Shown: positions 47,578 to 56,376 of the stretch, piece after piece | Numbering within the stretch: position 1 is the first letter of the stretch | How the letters are laid out: every line of letters starts with the position of its first letter | Source of the DNA: Dorea sp. AM10-31 | Lineage (GTDB): Bacteria; Bacillota; Clostridia; Lachnospirales; Lachnospiraceae | DNA: 64,000 nucleotides | Direction of reading: 5' to 3' | Assembly: GCF_003435815.1 (NCBI RefSeq) | Contig: NZ_QTUV01000002.1 | Coordinates: forward strand, 558,001-622,000 | Made by a program: the position numbers and the translations under genes | The notes under the pieces: generated by a model | The model's database searches: none | What the model was told of the DNA's origin: nothing | Seen by the model: the letters and a program-made list of their open reading frames with translations, nothing else

Positions 47578-47937
47578 TTAATTCTGTTCCTGCTGCCACT
47601 CCCTGATTGCTTCTACTGTGATCTGATACTGTTTCTGTACCGCTGCAAACTGTTCTTCATACCCTTTGAGCTCACGATCTCTTAATGCCTCTGTTAGTTC
47701 AGCGCTCACTTCGTATAACTTCTGAAAGCCAAGATTCAGACATACTCCTTTTAATGTATGTGCACCTCGGAAAGCTGTCTCTGCATCTTTTGCTTCAATG
47801 CCATCTGCGATCATCTGGTAGCTTCCGTCACTTAAGAAACTTCCTGTAAAACGTTCTACCAGCGCATCGCTGCCCATTCTCTGCAGAACATCATCATAAC
47901 TTGCTCCCATTTTTTCATAACACTCTCTTATATCCAT
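47578..47937 (-). CDS. Hpt (histidine phosphotransfer) domain protein
   Basis: 119 residues from the ATG at 47937, eight bases after GGAGG; an earlier in-frame start gives five more residues. A single four-helix Hpt domain with the phospho-histidine at His60 in AHTLKGVCLNLG. Hpt proteins relay phosphate between a hybrid kinase and response regulators. The only response regulator here is the receiver-HD-GYP protein downstream, so that is its likely partner. Confidence 0.9.
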   Translation of the reverse strand: MDIRECYEKMGASYDDVLQRMGSDALVERFTGSFLSDGSYQMIADGIEAKDAETAFRGAHTLKGVCLNLGFQKLYEVSAELTEALRDRELKGYEEQFAAVQKQYQITVEAIREWQQEQN

Positions 47938-48062
47938 CTCTATGTCCTCCATTACTCTGATTTTCTATAAAAAATGATACAAACATTCCGTATATCTGTA
48001 TTCTGTCCATGTTCATGCATTTTTTTGCATATATATACAATCATTGTATGCCAAAATCCGTC

Positions 48063-49340
48063 TTACCTCAATCTTTTTCGACATTTTCTGCTATCGTTTA
48101 AACCAATGTACAGACTATGGTCTGTCTGTAATTTTTTCCCGGTTTTCCTTATATTTCTCACTACAATATCTATAATCCAGAATCCAAAGGCAATCCCAAT
48201 GCAGGTTTCCGCTATAACCGTCAGATGCTCAAATGCGATTGCATATTTTCCGGCAACCATCCCCGCCATCATATAGTAAAGACGTGCTCCCGGCATCAGT
48301 GGAAAAACCGAACCTGTCAGGAACAACGTTGAAGGAGATTTCATGAGTCTGGACATCATATACGCATAAGCTGCCACAAAGCAGGACGATATAATAACTG
48401 AATAGAAATTATTTCCATTGCATGCAACTGCAAGCAAATAGATTCCCCATGTAATGAATGCGCCGATTCCGGAATATACCATCTTTTTTCCGCGGATGCC
48501 AAACCAGCTTGCATATCCTATACAGCCTATTGTGCAGGATACAATCTGTATCCAGACACTTGGATTTATCACAAAATGATCTGTGCCGTTCCATTTCATC
48601 AACATCATGGCAAATGCAATTCCAAAAGCAATTCCAAATGCTCCCAGTAGTGAATTCATAATTTCCAGAAAGCCGGATATAAAATTTGCCTGCATTACGT
48701 CCCTGATTCCGTTAATCAGACCAAGCGAACTAACAAGCAGCATTACAACACCAATCATGATCCAGTCCGGATGCCCCGTAATTCCTGCCCGAAATGCCAG
48801 AACAACAAATACTTCTGACAGAAAAGAAAGTATCAGATTGTAGATCAAGAGATTTTCTTCCCGCTTCTCCAACCATTTTCCAAAGAACACGATGAACACG
48901 GACAGCACCAGCGCTATCAGCGCGTCTCCGAAATTACATCCAAAAAACACCGCAAAACTGGTACCTCCAACAATCTGCGCAAGAACGGTTATCCATGCTT
49001 TCTGTGTTGGTGCGTCCATAATTTCCCGATATCTTTTCTGCAATTCTTCATCGTCCGGTCTGTTGGTGCATATATATCTGGATAACCCGTTTAATGCATC
49101 CAACCAGTCATAATTGAATCCTGTCGTCTCGACATGACGAATCTGCGTGATCATTTCATGCTCTTTTGTTTCCACCGTGATCTGAATATTGTTCTGTATC
49201 ACAAATACATCCTGCCGAAGGAAGCCATAGCTTGCACACATGCGATCAATACTGTCCTGCACCCGGTAGATTTCCGCGCCTGTACACAGCAGCGATTCGC
49301 CAATATCCATAATTCCCTGAACGATTTTATCGTAATTCAC
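48063..49340 (-). CDS. threonine/serine exporter, ThrE family (DUF1212-DUF3815 fusion)
   Basis: 425 residues if begun at GTG 49340 (AAAGGGA eight bases before); a TTG start nine codons earlier is also open. The N-terminal soluble-plus-membrane part includes GAEIYRVQDSIDRMC and VETTGFNYDWLDALNGLSR; ten or so helices follow, with the C-terminal half (SVFPLMPGARLYYMMAGM) corresponding to the separate small subunit in other Firmicutes. The family exports threonine and serine or related small molecules. It lies upstream of the Hpt gene with a 125-base gap. Confidence 0.85.
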   Translation of the reverse strand: MNYDKIVQGIMDIGESLLCTGAEIYRVQDSIDRMCASYGFLRQDVFVIQNNIQITVETKEHEMITQIRHVETTGFNYDWLDALNGLSRYICTNRPDDEELQKRYREIMDAPTQKAWITVLAQIVGGTSFAVFFGCNFGDALIALVLSVFIVFFGKWLEKREENLLIYNLILSFLSEVFVVLAFRAGITGHPDWIMIGVVMLLVSSLGLINGIRDVMQANFISGFLEIMNSLLGAFGIAFGIAFAMMLMKWNGTDHFVINPSVWIQIVSCTIGCIGYASWFGIRGKKMVYSGIGAFITWGIYLLAVACNGNNFYSVIISSCFVAAYAYMMSRLMKSPSTLFLTGSVFPLMPGARLYYMMAGMVAGKYAIAFEHLTVIAETCIGIAFGFWIIDIVVRNIRKTGKKLQTDHSLYIGLNDSRKCRKRLR

Positions 49341-49381
49341 AGGTATTTCCCTTTCTATTGTTTTCAAATTCTATATATTAC

Positions 49382-49440
49382 TTACAAGCTTTTTCCATCA
49401 GCGACAGTTATCCAAAATTTTCGAATAACTGAATCATCCT
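49382..49440 (-). pseudogene. fragment of a second rhuM gene
   Basis: Reads DDSVIRKFWITVADGKS followed by a stop, closely matching EDSVIRKFRITAADGKS of the intact RhuM at 49880-50914. About 51 bases (49387-49437 versus 50647-50697) align with roughly six differences. No further homology is seen on either side. Confidence 0.8.
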
Positions 49441-49456
49441 CATGTCCGGAGGTCTA

Positions 49457-49546
49457 TTAACCGTGTTCTCTGCTCATCACCGCCACAGTCTCCACATGGT
49501 ACGATACGTCCAGATTGATGTCAGTTTTCGGGAACCGATCCAGACT
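49457..49546 (-). pseudogene. C-terminal scrap resembling an RNA/DNA methyltransferase tail
   Basis: Reads SLDRFPKTDINLD then YHVETVAVMSREHG and a stop. The HVETV-x-x-x-SR ending is like the HVETVCLLSRK end of RlmD encoded at 54930-56303. It may be what remains of a methyltransferase-like gene carried by a mobile element, or an RlmD 3' duplicate. The DNA identity to rlmD is only partial. Confidence 0.45.
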
Positions 49547-49661
49547 AATATAGCATGTACCCAAATATCTCCGTTTGTTTGCGGAAACATATCAATAAAT
49601 TCTGTAGCAAAAATATCTTGATACATTCTGCTATATATATCGCAGCCTGAACCTCGTCCGT

Positions 49662-49874
49662 TTACGGAAAAAGTTCAACTTTTTTAATCATTTCTACTAT
49701 TATAGTGATTCCAACATAAAAGTCAAATTTGACGAAGAACCGCCATCGCCTCCACCTTGTCTGTTCTTCGTATAAAAACAGGTCAACAGCTATTTTTCGT
49801 CCTAACTGATAGCCAGGTTTCCATGCACTCGACCTTATTAATTCTGAAAATGCGGCATTGAAAGGGAGAAACAA
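49662..49874 (-). CDS. doubtful 70-aa frame between rhuM and the gene scraps
   Basis: An open frame with a non-ATG start, rich in aromatic and charged residues (QTRWRRWRFFVKFDFYVGI). No good RBS and no family known to me. The surrounding 49547-49879 region otherwise shows nothing I can identify. It may be non-coding or a decayed gene. Confidence 0.2.
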   Translation of the reverse strand: MFLPFNAAFSELIRSSAWKPGYQLGRKIAVDLFLYEEQTRWRRWRFFVKFDFYVGITIIVEMIKKVELFP

Positions 49875-49879
49875 TCCCG

Positions 49880-50914
49880 TTATTTCTTCGCATTCTCTTC
49901 CAATTCCATCATGTACTTATCAAAGTCAGACATAAACAATCTGTCCTGGATAACACGATACTTTTCAAATTCAGTCTCGGCATGAAGCTTTGCAATTTCA
50001 GCTGACACTTTCCCTGCATCCTGTAAAATACCATAATCAAACATTTCAATAAAGCTATTAAGCCGTTTTTCCCAATCCTGCATCGTGAGTGGAATATGCC
50101 GTAATGTCATATTCTCAGCAAAATCCAAGTATGCAGTAACCATACGATTCAGCTGTTTCATTTCATCCTGACTCAAATAATTCTTGGCAACCGTAACATC
50201 ACTCTTCTTAATTTTGCCTTCAGGAGCATCTGCCCAAGTAGTTAATCCCATATGCTCTCTTGTATGGTCAGCTCTTTCTACAATCAGTTCAGCCGCCGTA
50301 TGACCATGAACTGCGTAATGCATTTTATTCTGAACTGTTGCGTAGAATCTCCTGGTAGTTGCAGAATTCTTATCGTAATCAATGGCTGTGGCATACAGGT
50401 CAGTTATTTTCTGATAAAACTTTCTTTCGCTTGCTCGAATTTCACGAATTCGTTCTAACTGCTCATCAAAATACTTTTCTGTCAGATAAGTTCCGCGTTT
50501 GAGACGCTCGTCATCCATAACCCAGCCTTTGATGGTATAGTCCTTTGCAATTTGATTGACCCATTTACGGAACTGCACCGCACGCTCAGAATTTACCTTA
50601 AATCCTACTGCAATGATCATCTCTAAGGAATAGTGATTTGTGCTGTAGCTTTTTCCGTCGGCGGCAGTTATTCGAAATTTTCGAATAACTGAATCCTCTT
50701 GTAACTCACTGTCCTCAAAGATTTTCTTAATATGATAATTTATAGTGTTAGTGCCGACATCGTACAATGTTGCCATCATCTTCTGTGTCAGCCATATATT
50801 CTCATCCTCATAGCGCATCTCAATACTGTCCTGCTGATCGCCAACTGAGGCAACATAGGTCAGGTATTCTGCCGCGCTGGAACGGATAGTTATTTCATCT
50901 TTTTTCTTTTTCAA
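49880..50914 (-). CDS. rhuM: RhuM-family protein
   Basis: 344 residues. A winged-helix-like N-terminal domain (IEMRYEDENIWLTQKMMATL, YDVGTNTINYHIKKIFE) leads to the conserved SVIRKFRITAADGKSY and HYSLEMIIAVGFKVNSERA. The C-terminal half is helical and charged. RhuM is widespread in bacterial genomic islands beside restriction systems and is often labelled virulence protein, but its biochemical role is unclear. The start is a TTG at 50914, seven bases after GGAGG. The RBS lies in a perfect 12-bp palindrome AGGAGGCCTCCT (50916-50927). It lies last in the McrBC gene group, with a 63-base gap. Confidence 0.88.
   Translation of the reverse strand: MKKKKDEITIRSSAAEYLTYVASVGDQQDSIEMRYEDENIWLTQKMMATLYDVGTNTINYHIKKIFEDSELQEDSVIRKFRITAADGKSYSTNHYSLEMIIAVGFKVNSERAVQFRKWVNQIAKDYTIKGWVMDDERLKRGTYLTEKYFDEQLERIREIRASERKFYQKITDLYATAIDYDKNSATTRRFYATVQNKMHYAVHGHTAAELIVERADHTREHMGLTTWADAPEGKIKKSDVTVAKNYLSQDEMKQLNRMVTAYLDFAENMTLRHIPLTMQDWEKRLNSFIEMFDYGILQDAGKVSAEIAKLHAETEFEKYRVIQDRLFMSDFDKYMMELEENAKK
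50665..50691. repeat. perfect 12-bp inverted repeat inside rhuM
   Basis: CAGTTATTCGAA - ATT - TTCGAATAACTG. It falls in the codons for the conserved SVIRKFRIT motif. The partial rhuM copy at 49405-49431 has the same site with two changes in one arm. Confidence 0.8.
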
Positions 50915-50977
50915 TAGGAGGCCTCCTTTTTATTGCATCTCATTTCACAATTGAAAATCACACCAAATTTAATAACT

Positions 50978-52048
50978 TTAATATGCCTTTGTTAATCCAG
51001 AAAAATGTGACTCCACAATTCTATCCATTTGACTAGCAATCTCAGCAAACGGTAAATTCAAATCAAGCGTCTTAACACTTATCTGACTACCATGCATCTG
51101 ATACACATTGTCCGGTTGGATTTCTTCTTCCGTCTTCGCGTAAAGAAGCATACCTGAAACTGTATTCTCTTTTTCTCCAAATTGATAGCTACGGTTTTTC
51201 ACATAGGTAAAAATCTGATATAAATTATTTGAATGAAGAGTATGTTTATCATACTGTACCTGTGTTGTGTGACTGTAGTATTTTGCATCAATTATGAGTA
51301 CCGTATTTCCATGCTGCAAGTGAATATCACTTTGCATAACTGGAAGCATAGTCCCAACACCATCATCTAGCGACCACGGAATCTGTGATGCACTGACAGA
51401 TAATGCTGGATAATGTATGCTGTAATACTCCAGAATGAATTTTTCATACAGTCCGCACATGCGCTGCTCATCTACAAAGGACGCCAATCTATAGTCACCT
51501 GCATCTGTTGTAATAAGCATTCCTTCGATAATCAACTGACAGATACTAACCAGCATTCTATAAGTTTGATTATTACGTTGAAAACGAATGGACGACCATT
51601 TTATCCCCGTAGGCTCTATAACATCCACATTGGAGAAGTACAGCATTTTTTTCTTCAAGTCATCCTTATATTTTTCCTGCACTTTTCCGTTTCGCAGAAG
51701 AAGCATCACTGTCGTTTTCAGGATTTGGTTTAATGTGTTGTTTTCTGACAGCTCATCAAAATCACAGGTAAGCACTCTTTCATGTGCCAGCTTGTTTTTT
51801 ATTGTTCCTGGCATGTTTATTTTACCACGCATAACAGGCAGCTCTTCCTGACGACTTATGTATTCTCTGTAGAGTCCCTGCTTCAGCTGCACCCCTATGC
51901 CTTTTGCTAGGATTGCAGCCAGCAGATTATACATTTCATCAAAAGACTCCACTGCAACATCATCGTATGTCTCTTGATTCAGCGTCTGAAAGGCATAAGA
52001 AAGCATGTGATAAATATTATTGATTAGAATGCTTTTATCCTTTGTCAT
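50978..52048 (-). CDS. mcrC: McrC-like subunit of a type IV restriction system
   Basis: 356 residues from the ATG at 52048, which overlaps the McrB TGA (ATGA). An N-terminal McrC domain (ILINNIYHMLSYAFQTL, EYISRQEELPVMRGKI) is followed by a PD-(D/E)xK nuclease: MQSDIHLQHG, then VLIIDAKYY, with the acidic Asp in QSDI, the Asp of IDAK and the Lys. Hence it supplies the endonuclease activity for the McrB GTPase. Family members cut modified or foreign DNA. Confidence 0.92.
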   Translation of the reverse strand: MTKDKSILINNIYHMLSYAFQTLNQETYDDVAVESFDEMYNLLAAILAKGIGVQLKQGLYREYISRQEELPVMRGKINMPGTIKNKLAHERVLTCDFDELSENNTLNQILKTTVMLLLRNGKVQEKYKDDLKKKMLYFSNVDVIEPTGIKWSSIRFQRNNQTYRMLVSICQLIIEGMLITTDAGDYRLASFVDEQRMCGLYEKFILEYYSIHYPALSVSASQIPWSLDDGVGTMLPVMQSDIHLQHGNTVLIIDAKYYSHTTQVQYDKHTLHSNNLYQIFTYVKNRSYQFGEKENTVSGMLLYAKTEEEIQPDNVYQMHGSQISVKTLDLNLPFAEIASQMDRIVESHFSGLTKAY

Positions 52049-54441
52049 TGAAATACACCGTGCAAAATATTCTCCCAACGCTGCAGTTTATCGGTATCAT
52101 CAAACCAATACTCAGCTAACATTGGCAATACATCAAAATCAACCACATCTTGCATCCTCTCATCAGTACATTCATCTGCATTGCAGAAATAACTATGGCC
52201 AATGCAGAATCCTTTACCTAACGACTTATCTTTTGCAATTTCTCTATTCAGTTCCTTAATGCGGTCAATCAGAGTATTGAATGTGTCATTTGCGAATCCT
52301 TCCTGATACTTAATAAAACCTTCCGAATCAAATCCTGGCTCCATATCAAAGAAGCTAAAACGACGACGAAGTGCGTAATCAATCATAGCCAGACTTCTAT
52401 CAGCAGTATTCATCATGCCAATGATATGTAGACGCTTTGGGACAGAGAAGCTTAGTCCATTGTAGGCTAATGTTGCTTTCGTATCTCTATAATCTGCCTC
52501 AATTAACATGAGTAACTCACCAAAGATCTTACTCATATTTCCACGGTTGATCTCATCAATGATAAAGAAATAATCTTTATCAGGATGGTTTGCAGCCCTT
52601 TGGCAAAATCTATAGAAAATACCATATTTCAATTCAAATCCATCTTCAACCGGCTTATACCCCATCATGAAATCTTCATAGGAATAATTCTGATGGAATT
52701 GCACAAACTCTATGCGATCATCATCCTTCTCACCCATAATCGAATATGCAAGTCTCTTTGCCGCAAATGTCTTTCCAACACCTGGAGCACCTTGAAGAAT
52801 AATATTTTTCTTCTTTTTCAAAACTGCAACTAAGCGATCATACTTTGCTTCAGTCATATATACATCATTTAAGAACTTTTCTTTGTCATATTTTTCAATA
52901 CTATCTGCTGCAGGTGGTGCTGGATTTTCATCACGAATCATGTCATAAATGAAATCATATTCACCCCTTGTCAGCTTGAACAGACTCCCCTGCGGATTAC
53001 CAAAGTACTCCATCTTTTCAAGTTCTGGACAAGCTTTCAGAGTTGCATAATCAATTGGAGAAGACAGCCCTTCTATTTTTTCAAAATAAATTGATTTTCC
53101 ATCTTGTTCTGCACTAATTTTGAGAATTGCAACGACCTGCTTTACCGGTGTGGACTCATAGCCGATTATCATATCGCCAGCCTTTGCATCTAAGAAATTC
53201 TGAAAAATACGACGCTTATTACCATTATCATTATATAATGTATAATCTTGTACTTCTCCAACGGGCATGCTGGACATGCTCCACATTTTAGGATTTGCAT
53301 TCAAGAACCAGTATCGCTGTCCGTCTTCTCCTTCAGGAAGCTGTGCATAAAGATGCACACTCGTTAAATCAACCTGTTCAAGTGCTTCTGATAACTCATC
53401 ACGAAGTTTCCAAACATAGGAGCCCTCCTCATCTTTGTTGGCATTTTTTCCAACATAAAGCACTGGCCAAAAACGAGCATTCTCTTCATCTCTTGCCATA
53501 ACTGGGCATCCCGTTTTGGTAACAACTCTTCTAGCAAGTGAAACAGAGCCACTATTATAGAAGTTCTTTGTCTCTCCATATTTCACAGCAAGCTGAGTGC
53601 ATGTTGCCTTGCCGCCGTAGTCTTTCATTCTTTTCATGATTTCCAGACTACTTTCATTGAACACTTCCGAATCACCCAGAAGGCCAACCCAATCTTCAAC
53701 AGTTAACGCCGGAGTATAATCTGTCGGCCACCACTCATCCACTTTAGGACCTGGTTCCTCCTTGTTCCAATAGCGAGAAATAAAGAAGCACACATCTATT
53801 GTAAGAGTTCGTAATTCAGGATCAGCATAACATGTAGATGTCAGCTGAGAATTAAGCAGATTTTTAAGTTCATCATCCTGCTGAAGTTCACCACAAATCT
53901 CATCATAAAATGCCACAAAGTTCCTGATGTTATCAGCATAGGCCCCCTTTTTGAATCGATAATCACTTTCCAGCTCCGATGAGACAGTTTTTACTTCACT
54001 CAATTTATAAATGTAGTATTTATCCGGATAACGAAGCCATAAATATGTCATTATCGCATTTTCATACTGGTAATGCTGAGCTGTTCCATTGCCATACCTC
54101 TCTAATAACATATTAGATTTATTTTTGAAGCTGGCTACTCTCTCATATAAATCCTTACTCTCATCATATAATTCAATATACATTGAGCGCACTTCTTCTG
54201 GCGCAATCTCTGCAAACTTGGTAATCATTCTTGCTGGGAAGTTATTTACCGACGCCAGCAAATTAGCCGTCTGAGCAAGTGACTTTGTTAGCATCTGTGC
54301 AAAATCATCTGAATTGACATCCCAATTCAACTGAAAGCATTGCACAGCCTCCCATTTATATTTTTCATTAGGCCACTGTTGTTGCACAAAGCGTTTTTTG
54401 TACTCTACCAGCACTTCTTTTAGTCGAAATTTATCGAACAC
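52045..54441 (-). CDS. mcrB: McrB-like AAA+ NTPase with internal EVE domain
   Basis: 798 residues; GTG start at 54441. Residues 1-275 are helical, without a family I can name. A short HTH-like stretch (about 276-330) precedes an EVE/PUA-like modified-base reader (about 374-490: RYWFLNANPKMWSM, KAGDMIIGYES). The motor has Walker A GAPGVGKTF (551-559), FFIIDEINRGN (625-635) and NTADRSLAMIDYALRRRF (678-695), the standard McrB signature. EVE domains recognise modified bases, so the system probably senses modified DNA, and McrC then cuts it. Operon with a 64-aa gene 15 bases upstream. Confidence 0.93.
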   Translation of the reverse strand: MFDKFRLKEVLVEYKKRFVQQQWPNEKYKWEAVQCFQLNWDVNSDDFAQMLTKSLAQTANLLASVNNFPARMITKFAEIAPEEVRSMYIELYDESKDLYERVASFKNKSNMLLERYGNGTAQHYQYENAIMTYLWLRYPDKYYIYKLSEVKTVSSELESDYRFKKGAYADNIRNFVAFYDEICGELQQDDELKNLLNSQLTSTCYADPELRTLTIDVCFFISRYWNKEEPGPKVDEWWPTDYTPALTVEDWVGLLGDSEVFNESSLEIMKRMKDYGGKATCTQLAVKYGETKNFYNSGSVSLARRVVTKTGCPVMARDEENARFWPVLYVGKNANKDEEGSYVWKLRDELSEALEQVDLTSVHLYAQLPEGEDGQRYWFLNANPKMWSMSSMPVGEVQDYTLYNDNGNKRRIFQNFLDAKAGDMIIGYESTPVKQVVAILKISAEQDGKSIYFEKIEGLSSPIDYATLKACPELEKMEYFGNPQGSLFKLTRGEYDFIYDMIRDENPAPPAADSIEKYDKEKFLNDVYMTEAKYDRLVAVLKKKKNIILQGAPGVGKTFAAKRLAYSIMGEKDDDRIEFVQFHQNYSYEDFMMGYKPVEDGFELKYGIFYRFCQRAANHPDKDYFFIIDEINRGNMSKIFGELLMLIEADYRDTKATLAYNGLSFSVPKRLHIIGMMNTADRSLAMIDYALRRRFSFFDMEPGFDSEGFIKYQEGFANDTFNTLIDRIKELNREIAKDKSLGKGFCIGHSYFCNADECTDERMQDVVDFDVLPMLAEYWFDDTDKLQRWENILHGVFQ

Positions 54442-54456
54442 TGTCTTTCACCGCCT

Positions 54457-54651
54457 TTATACTGATTCTCTAAGACTTGTATAAATCTCATCAGAAAAAA
54501 TTCCCATCACCTGATGTTTCATTTCATCATTTGACAACAACATTGAAAAGAAATCTTGATTCTTTGCTAAAGCATCTCGGAATTCTGACCAAGTTTTTCT
54601 TATTGTCTTTTCACTTTTTTTAATTTCACTAAAATCAAATATTTGACCCAT
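54457..54651 (-). CDS. 64-aa hypothetical protein, first gene of the McrBC group
   Basis: Sequence is charged and helical (FSEIKKSEKTIRKTWSEF, ALAKNQDFFSMLLSNDEMKH), with no known family. ATG at 54651 has AAGGAG eight bases upstream. It ends 15 bases before mcrB and is on the same strand, so it is very likely coexpressed. It could be a small regulator or an accessory part of the restriction complex. Confidence 0.65.
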   Translation of the reverse strand: MGQIFDFSEIKKSEKTIRKTWSEFRDALAKNQDFFSMLLSNDEMKHQVMGIFSDEIYTSLRESV

Positions 54652-54929
54652 GAAAGTTTCTCCTTCACTAACATCTATTCCACTGCCAAGTCTGCCCCTT
54701 AGTATCGAGTGGCCTAAACTGCGGTCGTCTCTGACAACAATCCCAGTGCCACAACCTATGACATCTAATCCGCAGCCTAAACCCTACTGCATTTTTTCGG
54801 TCATCCACTTTTTCTCCGGTCAGACTAAAAAGTAGATATGTTTCCATATAAGAAAACCGAGCTTTCCGCAAGGCTTCTATGATAATACTAACCTCACAAA
54901 AAGCCCGGAAATACGCCACTTTTCAGCCT
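54652..54929 (-). other. intergenic gap between rlmD and the restriction genes
   Basis: 278 bases with an open frame (54668-54919) that lacks coding character at its C-terminal end (cysteine/tryptophan-rich low-quality sequence). No clear promoter or terminator is recognised; the island probably joined the chromosome near here. Confidence 0.4.
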
Positions 54930-56303
54930 TTATTTATCTTTTCTCGACAGCAAACAGACCGTTTCCACGTGGTACGTATTCGGAAATAAATCTACGCAGG
55001 AGATCTTCTCCACCTTATATCCTCTACCCTGGATCATCTCCAGATCTCTGGCAAGGCTGGTCGGTTTACAGGCAATATATACAAGACGATCCACGCCGAA
55101 ATTCAGGATCTTCATCAGTGCTTTTGGATTCACGCCGTCACGCGGTGGATCAAGCATAATAAGATCCGGCACTTCGCCCAGTTCATCAATCACTTTCAGC
55201 ACATCACCTGCCCAGAATGTGCAGTTATCAAGGCCATTAAGCGCAGCATTTTCCTTCGCCGCTTCAACCGCTTCTTCCACAATCTCCACACCGACAACTT
55301 TTTTTGCTACCGGTGCAAGGATCTGCGCAATCGTTCCGGTTCCGCTATACAAGTCAAAGATAACCTTCTCATTGATATCTCCAATGTACTCTCTCGCTGT
55401 CTCATACAGCACTTCCGCTCCCAGCGAATTTGTCTGGAAGAACGAAAATGGAGTAATCTTGAATTTCAGCCCTAACAGTTCTTCATAGAAATAATCCTGT
55501 CCATAGAGCACTTCCGTTCCTTCATCTTTTACTACATCAGCAACACTGTCATTTTTTGTATGCAGGATACCTGCCATTTTACCATCGAGTTCCAATTCCA
55601 GAAGCTTTTTCACCCATGTATCCAGAAATGCCTGTGCATCTGTTTCCGTTGTCGTTACAAGATCTACTAAAATCTCTTCTGTTTTCACAGCTTTTCTTAC
55701 AAGCAGATGGCGAAAATATCCGGTATGTCTCATGCGGTGATAATATAGAAGTCCCGACTCCCTTGCTGCCTCTAATGTACAGTCAAGAATCTTTCGGTAA
55801 TCTTCGTCCACAATCTGGCAGTCTGTCACATTGACAATATCATGAAAACTGCCTCTTTTATGCATACCAAGTGCGATTGGTCCATCTTTATACTCATCTC
55901 CAAAAGAGAACTCCATCTTATTACGATATGCCTGTTTTACCGGGCTTGGTTTTACTCCCTCCCAGACATACTTGCCATTCACAGCTTCATCCATCATTTT
56001 CTTAATCTGTGACTCTTTCATTGCCAGTTGTTCTTCATATGGCAGATTCTGATATGTGCAACCACCACACTGTCCAAAATGTGGACAAACAGACGGAATC
56101 TCTTTCTCTGATGGCTTCAGCACTTCCAGCAGTCTTCCTTCTGCTTTCCCTTTGCGGATCTTATTTACTGAAAATCTGATCTTCTGTCCCGGCACTGTAT
56201 TTTTCACGATCACGGTACGATCTTCTTCCGGCAGAAATACTTTTCCTTTATTTGGAAAATCTACCTCTTTTACGATTCCTTCCCAGACCTGTCCCTTTTT
56301 CAT
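54930..56303 (-). CDS. rlmD: 23S rRNA uracil-C5 methyltransferase
   Basis: 457 residues. An N-terminal TRAM domain (1-60) is followed by an iron-sulfur cysteine set (Cys73, Cys79, Cys82 in CPHFGQCGGCTY plus one near residue 160 in VTDCQIV), then the SAM domain with IFDLYSGTGTIA and the catalytic cysteine in YIACKPTSLARDL. This fits RumA/RlmD rather than TrmA. It methylates U1939-type positions in 23S rRNA. The defence island starts directly behind its 3' end. Confidence 0.94.
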   Translation of the reverse strand: MKKGQVWEGIVKEVDFPNKGKVFLPEEDRTVIVKNTVPGQKIRFSVNKIRKGKAEGRLLEVLKPSEKEIPSVCPHFGQCGGCTYQNLPYEEQLAMKESQIKKMMDEAVNGKYVWEGVKPSPVKQAYRNKMEFSFGDEYKDGPIALGMHKRGSFHDIVNVTDCQIVDEDYRKILDCTLEAARESGLLYYHRMRHTGYFRHLLVRKAVKTEEILVDLVTTTETDAQAFLDTWVKKLLELELDGKMAGILHTKNDSVADVVKDEGTEVLYGQDYFYEELLGLKFKITPFSFFQTNSLGAEVLYETAREYIGDINEKVIFDLYSGTGTIAQILAPVAKKVVGVEIVEEAVEAAKENAALNGLDNCTFWAGDVLKVIDELGEVPDLIMLDPPRDGVNPKALMKILNFGVDRLVYIACKPTSLARDLEMIQGRGYKVEKISCVDLFPNTYHVETVCLLSRKDK

Positions 56304-56376
56304 GTTTTCTATTCCTTCCTGTTTAAATAATACTTTTTTTGATTCATTCTATCTTCTTGATTTTCATCCCACAGGA

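Noticed and set aside
48020..48062. AT-rich hairpin after the ThrE gene
   Set aside because: ATACAATGATTGTAT is a weak AT palindrome, and the following T-run is poor. Not convincing as a terminator.
54668..54919. 83-codon frame between rlmD and the 64-aa gene
   Set aside because: The C-terminal half is Cys/Trp/Arg-rich and unlike neighbouring proteins; no convincing RBS. Treated as intergenic.
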